This document shows positions 37,071 to 50,084 of a stretch of 64,000 bases of DNA, piece after piece. The notes under the pieces are model-generated. The model saw only the letters and a list, made by a program, of their open reading frames with translations. It ran no database searches and was not told the origin of the DNA. The number at the start of each line of letters is the position of its first letter. Positions within the stretch are counted from its first letter, which is position 1. Location: contig JADJAE010000161.1 in NCBI GenBank assembly GCA_016704445.1, positions 77,210-141,209 on the forward strand. The letters run 5' to 3'. Both the position numbers and the translations under genes were made by a program. This DNA comes from Deltaproteobacteria bacterium. Its GTDB lineage: Bacteria; Myxococcota_A; Polyangia; Polyangiales; Ga0077539.

Positions 37071-39167
37071 ATGGACGACCCCGCGGCCTCACGCACCTAC
37101 GCACGCACGGCGCTCGCCGCCCTGCTGCTAGCCACCGCGCTGGCCTTCGCTCCGGGCCTGCGCAACGGCTTCGTCTGGGACGACGTCCAGCTCATCGTCG
37201 CCAACGCCGCGCCCCTCTCCCTGGACACCCTCCGCGACGCCTTCGGCCGTCACTTCTGGGACACCGCGGGCTTCACCCTCTCCGGCCGCGCCCATTTCTA
37301 CCGCCCGGTGGTGACCCTCGCCTACGCCCTCACCCGCGCCCTCTTCGGCGCCGGCCCCGCGGGCTTCCACCTGCTCAACCTCGCGGCGCACCTCGCGGTG
37401 GTCGCGCTGGCCTTCGACCACGTCCGCCGCCGCCTCGACCCCGCCGGCCGCTCGCCGATGGCCCCGGTGGCCTCGGCCGTCGCCGTGGCCGCCTTCGCGC
37501 TGCATCCCTCCCGCGCGGAGAGCGTCGCCTGGGCCTCCGGCGCGCCCGACCTCTGGGCCGCGCTGCTGCTGCTGGCGGCGCTGCGCCTCGATCCCTCCCG
37601 GCGCCCGCTCCCCGCCGCGATCGCCTTCGCCCTCGCCTTGCTCTCCAAGGAGTCCGTGGCCTTCGTCCCCGCCGCGCTCGCGGTCGACGCCCTCTGCCTC
37701 CGCCCCGCCTCCGAGCGCCGCCCCCAGCTGCGCGGCGCCGCGGTGCTCTTCGCCGTGCTGCTCGCCGTGCTCGCCCTCCGGGCGCTGGTGCTCCCTCGCG
37801 ACACCCTCCAGGTGGGCGCGCCCCTCGCCGCGGCCTCCCGGGTGCTCGCCTCGCTGGGCCACCTCCTCGCCCGCACCTTCGCCCCTTGGCCCCTCACGGC
37901 GTGGTCGTCGCGCATCGCCCTCGACGCCCGCAGCGCGCCCGTCTACCCGACGCGCGACGTGGCGCTCGGCCTCGCCTTCGTCCTCTCGGTGCTGGGCGTC
38001 GCCGTCGCGGCCCGTCGCTCCCCGGCGCTGCGCCCCTTCGCGGCGGACCTCTCGTGGTTCGCGCTGGCGCTCCTCCCCGTGGCCAACCCGCTGAACCTCG
38101 GCCTCGCCCAGCTCGTCGCCGATCGCTACCTCTACCTTCCCCACCTCGCGCTCGCGGCGCTCCTCGCCCGACCCCTGCTGGCGCGCCTCGGGCGCTCGTC
38201 GGTGGTGACGACGCTCTCCCCGGCGCTGGCGCTGCTGATCGCGCTCGGGGCGCTCTCCTTCGCGCACTCCCGGCACTTCCGCGACGAGCTGACCCTCTGG
38301 CGGCACGAGGTCTCCGTCGACCCGGAGAACCCCCTCGCCAGGCTCTCGCTCGCCCGCGCCATCGCCTCGCAGCGCCGCTTCGGAGAGGCCCTCTCGGAGG
38401 TGCGCCGCGCCCTGCTCTCCGCCCACGCCCAGAACGCCCGCGCGGTGCAGATGGACGGGGTGCTGCTGGCGGCGGCGATCCTGCTCGACGGGCTGCCCGA
38501 CGCCGACCAGAGGGGCCTCGGGAGCGTGCGCTCCTTCCTCGACGCGCTGGGCAACCACCCGGGCCAGCCCGCGCAGCTCGACGCCGGCGGGCTACGGATG
38601 CAGCTCCTGCTGGGCCGCGACGACGCCGCGAGGGTGCGCGCCATGTCCGCCGAGTGGGCCCTCCCCCTCGCCGAGTCGGCGCTGCGCACGCTCGCCCCGC
38701 TGGCGGCGCAGCAGCAGTTCGCCGAGGTGCAGCGGCGGCTGCCGGGTCACCCCCGTGGATACGTCGGAGCCGCCATGGCGCTGGTGCTCCTCGACCGCCA
38801 TGACGAGGCCCGCCGCGCGCTCGAGCGAGCCCCCGCCGTCGCAGCCCCTGGCGTCGCCCACGCTCTCTCGGTGCTCCGCGCGGCCGCCTGCGCCGAAGAT
38901 CCGGAGCACCCTCGCGAGCGTCAGGTGCGCTGCGCCCTCGCGCTCGACCTGAGGGAGCACGCGCGACGCACGGCGCTCCAGCGACCCGAGGAGCCCTTCG
39001 ACCCGGGGCTGCTCCTCGCGGTGCTCACCGCGGACGTGCGCGACGGGCTCTGCCGAAGGGCCCGGCGGCGGCTCGATCAGGCGCGTACGCAGCACCCGGC
39101 GTGGGACGCCTCCGAGGCCGGGAGGGTCGTGGCCTCGTGCGGGGAGTTCAGACCTCGGGAGGAGTAA
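37071..39167 (+). CDS. TMTC/DUF1736-like membrane glycosyltransferase-type protein with TPR tail
   Basis: The 698-residue protein has about ten membrane helices in residues 12-410 and a helical, TPR-like C-terminal 280 residues. The first loop carries Gly-Phe-Val-Trp-Asp-Asp-Val (Asp37-Asp38), the acidic pair used by GT-C fold mannosyltransferases. His-Phe-Tyr-Arg-Pro-Val-Val and His-Pro-Ser-Arg-Ala-Glu-Ser-Val-Ala-Trp are further family blocks. Bacterial homologues are usually annotated as TPR or protein O-mannosyltransferase-like. Its substrate is unknown. It is divergent from the GbsR regulator, with about 40 bases between its ATG and the regulator's -35. Confidence 0.78.
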   Translation: MDDPAASRTYARTALAALLLATALAFAPGLRNGFVWDDVQLIVANAAPLSLDTLRDAFGRHFWDTAGFTLSGRAHFYRPVVTLAYALTRALFGAGPAGFHLLNLAAHLAVVALAFDHVRRRLDPAGRSPMAPVASAVAVAAFALHPSRAESVAWASGAPDLWAALLLLAALRLDPSRRPLPAAIAFALALLSKESVAFVPAALAVDALCLRPASERRPQLRGAAVLFAVLLAVLALRALVLPRDTLQVGAPLAAASRVLASLGHLLARTFAPWPLTAWSSRIALDARSAPVYPTRDVALGLAFVLSVLGVAVAARRSPALRPFAADLSWFALALLPVANPLNLGLAQLVADRYLYLPHLALAALLARPLLARLGRSSVVTTLSPALALLIALGALSFAHSRHFRDELTLWRHEVSVDPENPLARLSLARAIASQRRFGEALSEVRRALLSAHAQNARAVQMDGVLLAAAILLDGLPDADQRGLGSVRSFLDALGNHPGQPAQLDAGGLRMQLLLGRDDAARVRAMSAEWALPLAESALRTLAPLAAQQQFAEVQRRLPGHPRGYVGAAMALVLLDRHDEARRALERAPAVAAPGVAHALSVLRAAACAEDPEHPRERQVRCALALDLREHARRTALQRPEEPFDPGLLLAVLTADVRDGLCRRARRRLDQARTQHPAWDASEAGRVVASCGEFRPREE

Positions 39168-39220
39168 TCTCCCTGCCGCTGTTCAAGCGGGCGGGGCGGG
39201 AGCACGGTAGATTCCAGCCC

Positions 39221-40742
<1,522 letters not shown>

Positions 40743-40887
40743 CGCCTCCTCCCCCCTCCACTCTTCCATCGTCCCTTCCAGCACGCTGATCAGCCGCGGA
40801 GAGCAGTCTTGACCTGCATGCCGCAGGCATGGGACATCGCGGCCCTATATTCGCGGTTGGGTGCCGCGATGCACACACGAGGTAGCG

Positions 40888-42695
40888 ATGCGGTCTTCAA
40901 GTTCCCTGGTACTCCTTCTCGCCACGCTGGGCAGTGGCCTCGCCGCGTGCTCCGACCCCGCCGGCAACAACAACATCATCGACTCGGGCAACCCCGCCGA
41001 CACCGGCTCGCCCACCGACACCGGCACGCCGACCGACCGCGGTCCTGACGCCGGCACGCCCACGGACACGGGCAGCCAGATGGACACCGGCGCCCGATGG
41101 ACAGCGGCCCCGTCGACGCGGGCCCCGCCACCGACACCGGCGGCGCACTGGACGCGGCCCCGTCGACGCGGGCCCCCCCGTCGACCCGTGCGCGGCCGCA
41201 AGCGTGATCGACCTCAACATGATGGGCATGCGCACGGGCGGCACCACCCGCATCACCCGCAGCAACACCACGACCCCCCGCAACGGCACCCTCCGGGCTT
41301 CCTGCCAGGGCAACACCGTCGGCCAGGTCGCCTTCCGCTATACCCCCACCGCCGCGGGGCGGCTGGCGATCTCCACCGACAACGCCGGCACCATGCCGGT
41401 GGCCTTCGACACCGTCGCCTGGGCGCTCAGCACCTGCGCGCCGAGCGTCGGCGACGCGGGCACCGGCAACCTGGGCTGCGATGACGACAGCGGCAGCGAC
41501 CCGCGCGGCCTGTCGTCGCGCTTCGTCACCTCGGCGCCGGTCGCCGCGGGCACCCCGATCTTCATCATCGTCGCGGGCTACGGTAGCGCGACCACCTCGA
41601 CCGGCACCTTCGAACTCTCGGTGACCGAGGTCGCCACCGTCGCCGTCGGCGGCATGTGTGACACCGCCGGGCAGACCAGCGTGTGCGCCACGGGCGCCAC
41701 CTGCGTTGGCGGCTCGGCCACCACCCCGGGCACCTGCACCGCCGAGGGCGCCCTCAACGGCGCCTGCCGCGCGACCGGCATGGCCTGCGACGGCTGCGAG
41801 CCCGCCAACACCACCACCGTCTGCGCCACGGGCAGCAGCTGCGTCGACCGCCGGGCGCTGCCCTGGGCACCGGCCGCCCAGGGCGGCGCCTGCCGCACCG
41901 CCTCCCGCGCGACCGAGCCGCGCTGCGACGGCATGCTCGCCTGCTCTTCCGCCAGCGTCTGCCGCACGGTCGTCGCCGTGGGCGCCGCCTGCGAGCCGAG
42001 CAACACCACGACGGTCTGCGCCACGGGCGGCAGCTGCGTCGCCACGACGCCGGGCGCCGCGATGGGCACCTGCCGCGCCGCCGGCACCGCCGCGGGCACG
42101 GCCTGCCGCGAGGCCGCCCCCCGCTGCGACACCGGACTCGACTGCAGCACCATGACCCCGGAAGCCGGCGTCTGCGCGCTCACCATCGCTTCGGGCGCGG
42201 CGTGCGTCGTGGGCTTCGCTGGCGACCGCTGCGCGATGGGTACCGCCTGCCTCCCCACCACGCCGACCGCGGGCACCTGCTCGATGACCGCCACCGCGGA
42301 GACCGAGCCCAACAACGCCCCCGCGATGGCGCAGGCGCCGATCACGGCCACCCGCATCTACTCGGGCATGGCGTCCTCGATGGACCGTGACTGCTTCGGC
42401 GTCACCGTCCCGGCGGGCGGCTCGATCTTCGCGGAGACCAACCTCTCCACGGCGGTCTCGTGCCCGACGGGCGACATGCCGACCGCCGACCCCGTCATCA
42501 CCGTCTACAACCCGGCCGGCGACCAGATCGCCACGAGCGACGACACCAGCGGCCGCGGCCTCTGCGGCACCTCCCCCGGCGCGACCGGCAGCGCCTCCGC
42601 GGCCTCGCCGCCGGCAACTACACCGTCTGCGTCCGTGGGTTCAACAGCGTCGTGGCCAGCTACCTGCTGACCATCGGCGTCTTCCCGCGCCCTAG
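40888..42695 (+). CDS. Cys-rich lipoprotein with PPC-like C-terminal domain (four one-base deletions)
   Basis: A lipoprotein signal (Leu-Gly-Ser-Gly-Leu-Ala-Ala-Cys) starts at the ATG 40888, preceded by GAGG. An Asp-Thr-Gly/Asp-Ala-Gly linker, a beta domain (Phe-Arg-Tyr-Thr-Pro-Thr-Ala-Ala-Gly), at least five Cys modules of the type Cys-Ala-Thr-Gly-x-x-Cys-Val, and a prepeptidase-C-like domain (Thr-Glu-Pro-Asn-Asn) follow. Single C or G losses at about 41094, 41160, 42595 and 42686 break the frame. Restoring them gives 603 residues ending in Tyr-Leu-Leu-Thr-Ile-Gly-Val-Phe-Pro. All four fall in short C/G runs. Likely surface-exposed; function unknown. Confidence 0.7.
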
Positions 42696-42765
42696 ACCCC
42701 GCGACCTCCTCCCGGAGCCTCCACGGGCCCGGGTACGAGGCCCTGCCGCCTCTCCCTCCCCGTCT

Positions 42766-43952
42766 CTACGCCCCAAGGGGTTCCCAAGGCAGCCTGCGCA
42801 TCCGGTCCAGCATCTGGATCGCGGTGAGGTTGCGCATGTTGTACCCGTACTGCAGACCCGCGGCGGTGAAGTACGCGGGCTCGGTGCTGCCGCCGGTCGC
42901 GTACACCGACGGGTGGATGCGATCGGTCGAGACGCCGTGGGAAGGGAGCGCCTGGAGCGCCGCCCAATAGTCGAGGAGCGGGAGGTGCCTCGACGCCGCG
43001 ATGGAGCGGATCGTGTCGTTGAAGCGCAGCGCCGCGGCCGCCGGCCCGGTGCCGTCGTTGCGGTCGGGGATCGTGCTGAGCGCGACGACCGTCCCCTCCG
43101 CCTCGGCGATGTCGACGATGGCGTTGAGGTTGGTGGCGAAGCGGGCGGTGGTGCTCCGGTCGATGTCGTTGGTGCCGTACATCACGATCGCCCACGCGGG
43201 ACGGATCGCCGAGAGCTCGCGGCGGAGGGGTGAGCCGCTGTCGCCGTTGAGGGCGTCGTCGGTGGTCCACCCCGCGGTGGCGCACACGCTGGCGCGGTTG
43301 AAGGAGTTGCGGGCCTGGCCGTCCTGCAGCGGCAGCGAGGCCATCCGGAAGGTCTGGATCGTCGGGTCGAGCGCCACGTACGTCCCGACCGACCCCCAGC
43401 CGAAGCCCACGTCGCTGAGGAAGCTCCCCGACTCGGTGATCGAGTCGCCGATCTTCGCGAAGACCGCGAGCCGGTTGCCCATCGCCGCGCCGCGCGCCCG
43501 CACCTCCCGGACGTGCGCCACGGTGGCGCGGTCCCACGCGGCCAGGGCTGGACCCTCGCTGGGGAGCGTGTCGACCACCACCGGCGCACCGGCGTCCGGC
43601 ACGCCCACGTCCCTCGCTCCAGTGTCCGGAGGGCCGGAGTCCCTCGCTCCAGTGTCCGGAGGGCCGGAGTCCCTTACGCCCGCATCCCTCACGCCCGCAT
43701 CCCTCACCCCGACGTCAGGCACCCCGACGTCTGGCGCCCCGAGGTCGACGGCGGCCCCGCTGTCTCGGGGGACGTCGACCACGCCGCGATCGACGGGGGC
43801 CGCCACGTCGCGCGGTGAGGAGACGTCGTAGGTCAGGTCGGTGTCGTCCTGGCCACCGTCCACCCGCACCTCGCCGAACATCCTCCCGGCACCGGCGAAC
43901 AACCTGCCACCAGACATCCGAGCGCGATCCAACGCCTGCTTCGAGCGACCAT
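42766..43952 (-). CDS. SGNH/GDSL hydrolase lipoprotein (one-base deletion near 43886)
   Basis: The ATG at 43952 opens a lipoprotein signal (Leu-Gly-Cys-Leu-Val-Ala-Gly-Cys). One G lost in a GGG run near 43886 shifts the frame into the main body, about 395 residues in all. A Val-Pro-Asp-x-Gly/Asp-Ala-Gly repeat linker follows. The SGNH core has Ile-Gly-Asp-Ser-Ile-Thr (nucleophile Ser), Tyr-Gly-Thr-Asn-Asp-Ile-Asp (Asn of block III) and Asp-Arg-Ile-His-Pro-Ser (catalytic Asp and His). Such enzymes are lipases, esterases or polysaccharide deacetylases; the substrate is not predictable. It is likely anchored on the cell surface. Confidence 0.82.
43611..43670. repeat. Two exact 30-bp tandem repeats in the SGNH linker
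   Basis: Bases 43611-43640 and 43641-43670 are identical. Degenerate 15-bp units (variants of CCCTCACGCCCGCAT) continue to about 43745. They encode the ten-residue Arg-Asp-Ser-Gly-Pro-Pro-Asp-Thr-Gly-Ala linker unit. Such exact tandem copies tend to vary in number between strains. Confidence 0.85.
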
Positions 43953-44025
43953 GTTGGACCTATACAACCCGATGAGGGTGGGGTTCGTCACGCGGTCTGG
44001 TGCGTATCGGTGATACAACGCCGGG

Positions 44026-45345
<1,320 letters not shown>

Positions 45346-45349
<4 letters not shown>

Positions 45350-46395
45350 TCGGCCTCATCATCAACCCCAACTCCCGCAAGAACCGCCACCGCCGGGGGC
45401 GCGTCGCGCGCTTCGAGAAGGTGCTCGGCAAGCGCGGGCGCGTCATCGAGACCCCCTCCGTCGACGCCATCATCCCCGCGCTCAAGACCTTCGCCGCCGA
45501 GGGGCGCCGCTACTGGATCGCCGACGGCGGCGACGGCGCGCTGCACTGGATGATCAACGAGGCGGTGCGCTTCTTCGGCGCCGCCCGCGCCGCCGAGCTC
45601 GCGGTGTACATGCCCACCGGCGGCGGCTCGGTGGACTTCGTCGCCAAGTACCTGGAGCTCGACGGAGACCCGCTCACCCTCGTCGGACGCCTAGCGGACA
45701 AGGTCGCCGAGCGCCGGGAGCCCGCCGTCCGCAACGTCCCTTCGCTGCTCCTTCAGGGCAGGCAGGTGGTCTACGGCGACGAGCCCACGGAGTTTCGTCG
45801 CTACGGCTTCGGCACGGCCCTCGCGGGCTATGGCGCCAACTTCTACGGCCCGCTCTACCGCGGCGAAGGCAAGCACGGCCCCGCGGAGATCGCCCGGCAC
45901 ATCGCCTCGGCCTTCGGCGCGGCCGCGATGCGCAGCGCGTTCGCCGGGCCGCTCGCGTCGCTCAAGCCCAAGGCGCTGCGCCGCGCGGAGGACGACTACC
46001 TCCGCCCGCTGCGCGCCGAGGTGCACATCGACGGCGCGGCGCTGCGGGGCGAGGACGGTCGGCCCATCCTCGCGCACACGGCGCTCAACTGCTCCTCGCT
46101 GCCGCTCAACCTCGCGGAGATCATGCGGGTCTTCCCCAAGGCCGACGGCTCGCAGATGCACGTCCACGCCGGAGACGTGAGCGCCGTGGAGATGGCCAGG
46201 GTGTTCCCGGGGCTGATGACGGGGCGCTCGGTCAACCACCTCCTCGCCAACGCCTACGACGGCCCCGCGAAGTCCCTGGAGATCACCTGCCGCGACGGCG
46301 ACGAGATGACCCCGGTGATCGACGGCGAGCTCTTCTACCGCATCACCTCGCTGAAGGTCACCATGGGCCCGATGTTCCGGATGGTCTCGCCGTAG
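45346..46395 (+). CDS. Diacylglycerol/sphingosine kinase-family lipid kinase
   Basis: The 349-residue protein starts Met-Ile-Gly-Leu-Ile-Ile-Asn-Pro-Asn-Ser-Arg-Lys-Asn, the DAGK catalytic-domain opening. It has the nucleotide motif Asp-Gly-Gly-Asp-Gly-Ala at about 59-64, where the family usually has Gly-Gly-Asp-Gly-Thr, then Met-Pro-Thr-Gly-Gly-Gly-Ser-Val-Asp-Phe. The C-terminal beta-rich domain has Asp-Gly-Glu. Family members phosphorylate diacylglycerol, sphingosine or related lipids; which one is unknown. It is translationally coupled to the OmpA-like gene and followed after 18 bases by a Ser/Thr kinase gene. Confidence 0.85.
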
Positions 46396-46413
46396 CGCCC
46401 GCCGGTTCGGCCG

Positions 46414-49400
46414 ATGTTTCCGACGACCACGCGCTTCCGTGCGATCGATGTGCTCGGCAAAGGGGGGATGGGCGTCGTGTACCGCGCCTACGACGCCGAG
46501 TCAGCGCGCGTGGTGGCGCTCAAGACCGTGCGCCGCCCCTCCGGCGATGACCTCTATCACCTGAAGGAGGAGTTTCGCGCGCTCACGGGCATCTCGCACC
46601 CCAACCTGGTCGAGCTGCACGAGCTCTTCGTCGACGGCGAGCAGTCGTTCTTCACCATGGAGCTCATCGAGGGCACCGGCGTCCTCGAGCACCTCTGGGG
46701 CGACGGCACCACCGCGACCGGGCCGGGCATTCCCCCCGACGGAATCGCCCGCCTCGACGCGGTGCTCCCTCAGGTCGTCGCAGGCATCGCGGCGCTCCAC
46801 GACGAGGGCAGGCTGCACCGCGACCTCAAGCCCTCCAACGTGATGGTCTCCTGGGAGGGGCGCGCGGTGGTGCTCGACTTCGGACTCGCCCTCGCGTGGC
46901 GCGAGGCCGCCGTCGACCCCTCCGCGGCCTCCTACGGCACGCAGCGCTACATGTCCCCAGAGCAGCTCGAGGGCGCCGCGCTCACGCCTGCCTCGGACTG
47001 GTTCGCGCTCGGCGTGCTCCTCTTCGAGGCCCTCACGGGCACCGTCCCCTACCGCGGATCCGTCGCGGAGATCCTCGAGCAGCAGCGCCTCGGCCCTCCC
47101 TCTCCCGCCGAGCGCGTGCCCGGCATCCCCGCCCGGCTCGACGCGCTGGTGAAGGCGCTGCTCCAGCCGCAGCCCTCGGCGAGGCCCGGGGTCGGAGAGA
47201 TCCTGCAGATGCTCCACGAGACGCCGACGCCGCGCTCGTCGCTACGCCTGCTCGTGCCCGCGGAGGCGCCCTTCCTCGGGCGGGAGCGGGAGCTCGAGGC
47301 CCTGCGCGAAGGCGCCGCGCAGGTGGACTCCGTCGGCCTCTCGCTGGTCACCGTCGAGGGCGTCTCGGGCATCGGCAAGACCGAGCTCCTGCGGCGCTTC
47401 CTCGCGACGATGGAGGCCGAGGCCGGGACGGTGATCCTGCGGGGCCGCTGCCAGCCTCGGGAGTCGGTGCGCTTCAAGGCCTTCGATGGCCTCGTGGACG
47501 CGCTCAGCCGCCACCTCCGCCGCCTCGGCGACGGGGCCGCGGCCTTCCGCCCGGCCGACCTGCGCGACCTCCTCCGGCTCTTCCCGGTGATCGCCCGGGT
47601 GACGGGCTTCGACCTCGCGCACGGCGACGAGGGCGCGACCAGCAACGACCCCCGCGCCACCCGTCGTAGGGCCTTCGCTGCGCTGCGCAGCGTCTTCACC
47701 CGCCTCGGCGCCTCGGTGCGCCTCGTGCTCTGGATCGACGACGCCCACTGGGCCGACGAGGACAGCGTGGCGCTGCTGCGCGCGCTGCTCCTGAGCCCCG
47801 ATGCGCCGCGCGCGCTGGTGATCGCGAGCTGGCAGCGAGAGCTGGGCGGCGCCAGCTCGATGGTCGCCGCCGTCGAGGCCCTCGGGCGCTCGCTCCCTCC
47901 GGGCGCCCACACGGCGCTCTGCGTCGAGCCCCTCGGCCACGCGGACGCACGGGCGCTCGCCCGACGCATCGTCGGAGAGCGAGAGGTCGACCTCGACGTG
48001 CTGCTCACCGAGTCCGGGGGCACGCCGTACTACCTCACCGAGCTCTGCCGCAGGGCGAGGGAACTCCCCCCCGAGGCCGTCGCGAGGCTCCGGCTCTCGG
48101 ACGTCATCGGAGAGCGCCTCGACGCCCTGCACTCCGCCGAGCGCACGCTGCTGGAGTTCGTCGCCGTCGCGGGCCGCCCGCTGCCCCGGCTGCTGCTGGT
48201 GAAGGCCTCGGGCGTGGGCGGCCACGCGCGGCGGGCGCTGCTGCGCCTCGGGGAGATGCGCCTCGGGCGCACCACCGGGTCGGCCGACGACGAGCTCGTG
48301 GAGCCCTGGCACGACCGGGTGCGCGCCGCGGTGCTCGAGGCCTGCCCCGCCGACCGGAAGCGCTCGACGCACCTGCGCGTCGCCGAGGCGATGATGACCT
48401 CCCCAGGGGCCGACCCGGAGGCACTGGTGATGCACCTCGAGGGCGCTGGCGACCCGGTGCGCGCCGCGGCCTTCGCGGTGGCCGCCGCCGAGCGCGCCGA
48501 GCAGGCGCTGGCCTTCGACCGGGCGGCCGGCCTCTACGGCGTCGCCCTCGCCCACCCCCCGGCGGACGCCTCGATCTCCGAGCTCTGGCGACGTCGCGCC
48601 GACGCGCTGGTGGCGTGCGGCCGCGGGGGCGACGCGGCGGAGGCCTTCGTGCGCGCGGCGGACAGCGCGAGCGACGCCACCGCGGGCGACGTGCTCGACC
48701 TGCGACGGAGGGCGGCGGAGCAGTTCCTGTTCTCCGGGCGCTACGAGGAGGGACTGCGGGTGATGCGGGTGGTGCTCGACGCGGTGGGCGTCTCGCTGCC
48801 GAGCTCCCCTCGCGCGGCCACCCTCTCCTCGCTCGCCGGCCGTGCGCGCTTCCTCGCTCGCTCTCTCGGTCCGCTCTTCCTCCGCGGCCGCCGCGCCCCG
48901 GTCTCGCCGCAGCGCCTCGACGCCCTCTGGACCGCCTGCGCCGCGCTCTCCATGGTGCAGCCCGCGCTCGCCGACGCGATGGGCGTGCAGCACCTGCTGG
49001 AGTCGCTCGACCTCGGCGACCCCTCTCGCGCCGTACGGGCGCTCGGCTACGAGGCCACCTGCGAGTCTTCCCTGGGCGGCAGCTTCTTCCGCGAGCGCTC
49101 CCGAAAGCTCCTCGCGGAGACCGCGCGCCTCGCGGCGGAGACCGGCCGCCCCTACGACCAGGCCTGGTCGCTGATGGCCGAGGGCACCGCGGCGTGGCTC
49201 CGGGCCGACTGGGCCTCGTCCTTCGACCGCTGCGACGCCGCGCTGGCGGTCTACACCCGGGAGTGCCGCGGCGTGGCCTGGGAGACCGCCACGTCGCGCA
49301 TCTACGCCCTCTCGTCGCTGGCCCTGATGGGGCGCTTCGGCGAGCTCGGCAGACGGCTTCCCGAGGCCCTCAACGAGGCCGAGGCCAACGGCGACCGCTT

Positions 49401-50067
49401 CGCCCTCGGCGGGTACTCCGTGGGCCAGCACGGGCTGCACTGGGTGGCCTCCGGGCGCCTCGACGCCTGGCAGGCCCTGGCCGAGCGCGCCCGCTCGACG
49501 TGGCTTCCCGGGAGCTTTCACCTCCAGCGCTACTCCCACCTCGTGGCGGCGACGCAGGCCGACCTCGCGCGGGGCGACGGGTGGGGGGCGTTTCAGCGCA
49601 TCGAGTCCGAGTGGCCCGCGCTCGAGGCCGCGCAGTTTCTCCGGCTGGAGGTGCCGGGGGTCGAGCTGCTGCAGCTCCGCGCGAGGGCGGCGCTCGCCTG
49701 CGCCGGGCGCATGACCTCGATCGCCAAGAACGGCTGGACCCGGGTGCGCCTTCTCACCCTGGCCGACGACGCCGCGTCTCGCATCGCGCGATGCCCGCTG
49801 ACCTTCGCCGCGCCCACCGCGGCCCTGCTGCGCGCCGGCCATGGGCTACGCGCGGGCCGCCCCGACCTCGCCCGCGTAGAGTTCGCGAGGGCGCGCGACG
49901 GCTTCGCGAATGCGGGGATGGCCGCGCACCGGGCGATGCTCACCTGGGAGCTCGACGCGCTCGACCGCAAGGAGCCTAGCGCCGCTCCGGACGAGGTGCG
50001 CGACTGGGCCGAGCGGGAGGGCGTCGCGGACCTCGTCGCCCTGCGGCGGGCGCTGCTCTGGGGCTGA
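46414..50067 (+). CDS. Ser/Thr protein kinase fused to an AAA/STAND-type ATPase and helical repeats
   Basis: The 1,217-residue protein opens with a Hanks-type kinase (about 8-270): Gly-Lys-Gly-Gly-Met-Gly-Val-Val-Tyr, Lys37 in Val-Ala-Leu-Lys-Thr-Val, His135-Arg-Asp-Leu-Lys-Pro-Ser-Asn, Asp155-Phe-Gly, and Gly-Thr-Gln-Arg-Tyr-Met-Ser-Pro-Glu-Gln. All catalytic residues are present. An ATPase follows, with Walker A Gly-Val-Ser-Gly-Ile-Gly-Lys-Thr at 318-325 and Walker B Leu-Val-Leu-Trp-Ile-Asp-Asp-Ala-His-Trp near 440. The last 600 residues are TPR-like helices. There is no membrane helix. The architecture is typical of myxobacterial signalling kinases. It probably senses through the helical part. 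Confidence 0.93.
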   Translation: MFPTTTRFRAIDVLGKGGMGVVYRAYDAESARVVALKTVRRPSGDDLYHLKEEFRALTGISHPNLVELHELFVDGEQSFFTMELIEGTGVLEHLWGDGTTATGPGIPPDGIARLDAVLPQVVAGIAALHDEGRLHRDLKPSNVMVSWEGRAVVLDFGLALAWREAAVDPSAASYGTQRYMSPEQLEGAALTPASDWFALGVLLFEALTGTVPYRGSVAEILEQQRLGPPSPAERVPGIPARLDALVKALLQPQPSARPGVGEILQMLHETPTPRSSLRLLVPAEAPFLGRERELEALREGAAQVDSVGLSLVTVEGVSGIGKTELLRRFLATMEAEAGTVILRGRCQPRESVRFKAFDGLVDALSRHLRRLGDGAAAFRPADLRDLLRLFPVIARVTGFDLAHGDEGATSNDPRATRRRAFAALRSVFTRLGASVRLVLWIDDAHWADEDSVALLRALLLSPDAPRALVIASWQRELGGASSMVAAVEALGRSLPPGAHTALCVEPLGHADARALARRIVGEREVDLDVLLTESGGTPYYLTELCRRARELPPEAVARLRLSDVIGERLDALHSAERTLLEFVAVAGRPLPRLLLVKASGVGGHARRALLRLGEMRLGRTTGSADDELVEPWHDRVRAAVLEACPADRKRSTHLRVAEAMMTSPGADPEALVMHLEGAGDPVRAAAFAVAAAERAEQALAFDRAAGLYGVALAHPPADASISELWRRRADALVACGRGGDAAEAFVRAADSASDATAGDVLDLRRRAAEQFLFSGRYEEGLRVMRVVLDAVGVSLPSSPRAATLSSLAGRARFLARSLGPLFLRGRRAPVSPQRLDALWTACAALSMVQPALADAMGVQHLLESLDLGDPSRAVRALGYEATCESSLGGSFFRERSRKLLAETARLAAETGRPYDQAWSLMAEGTAAWLRADWASSFDRCDAALAVYTRECRGVAWETATSRIYALSSLALMGRFGELGRRLPEALNEAEANGDRFALGGYSVGQHGLHWVASGRLDAWQALAERARSTWLPGSFHLQRYSHLVAATQADLARGDGWGAFQRIESEWPALEAAQFLRLEVPGVELLQLRARAALACAGRMTSIAKNGWTRVRLLTLADDAASRIARCPLTFAAPTAALLRAGHGLRAGRPDLARVEFARARDGFANAGMAAHRAMLTWELDALDRKEPSAAPDEVRDWAEREGVADLVALRRALLWG

Positions 50068-50084
50068 CGGTGGGGGAGGGGACC

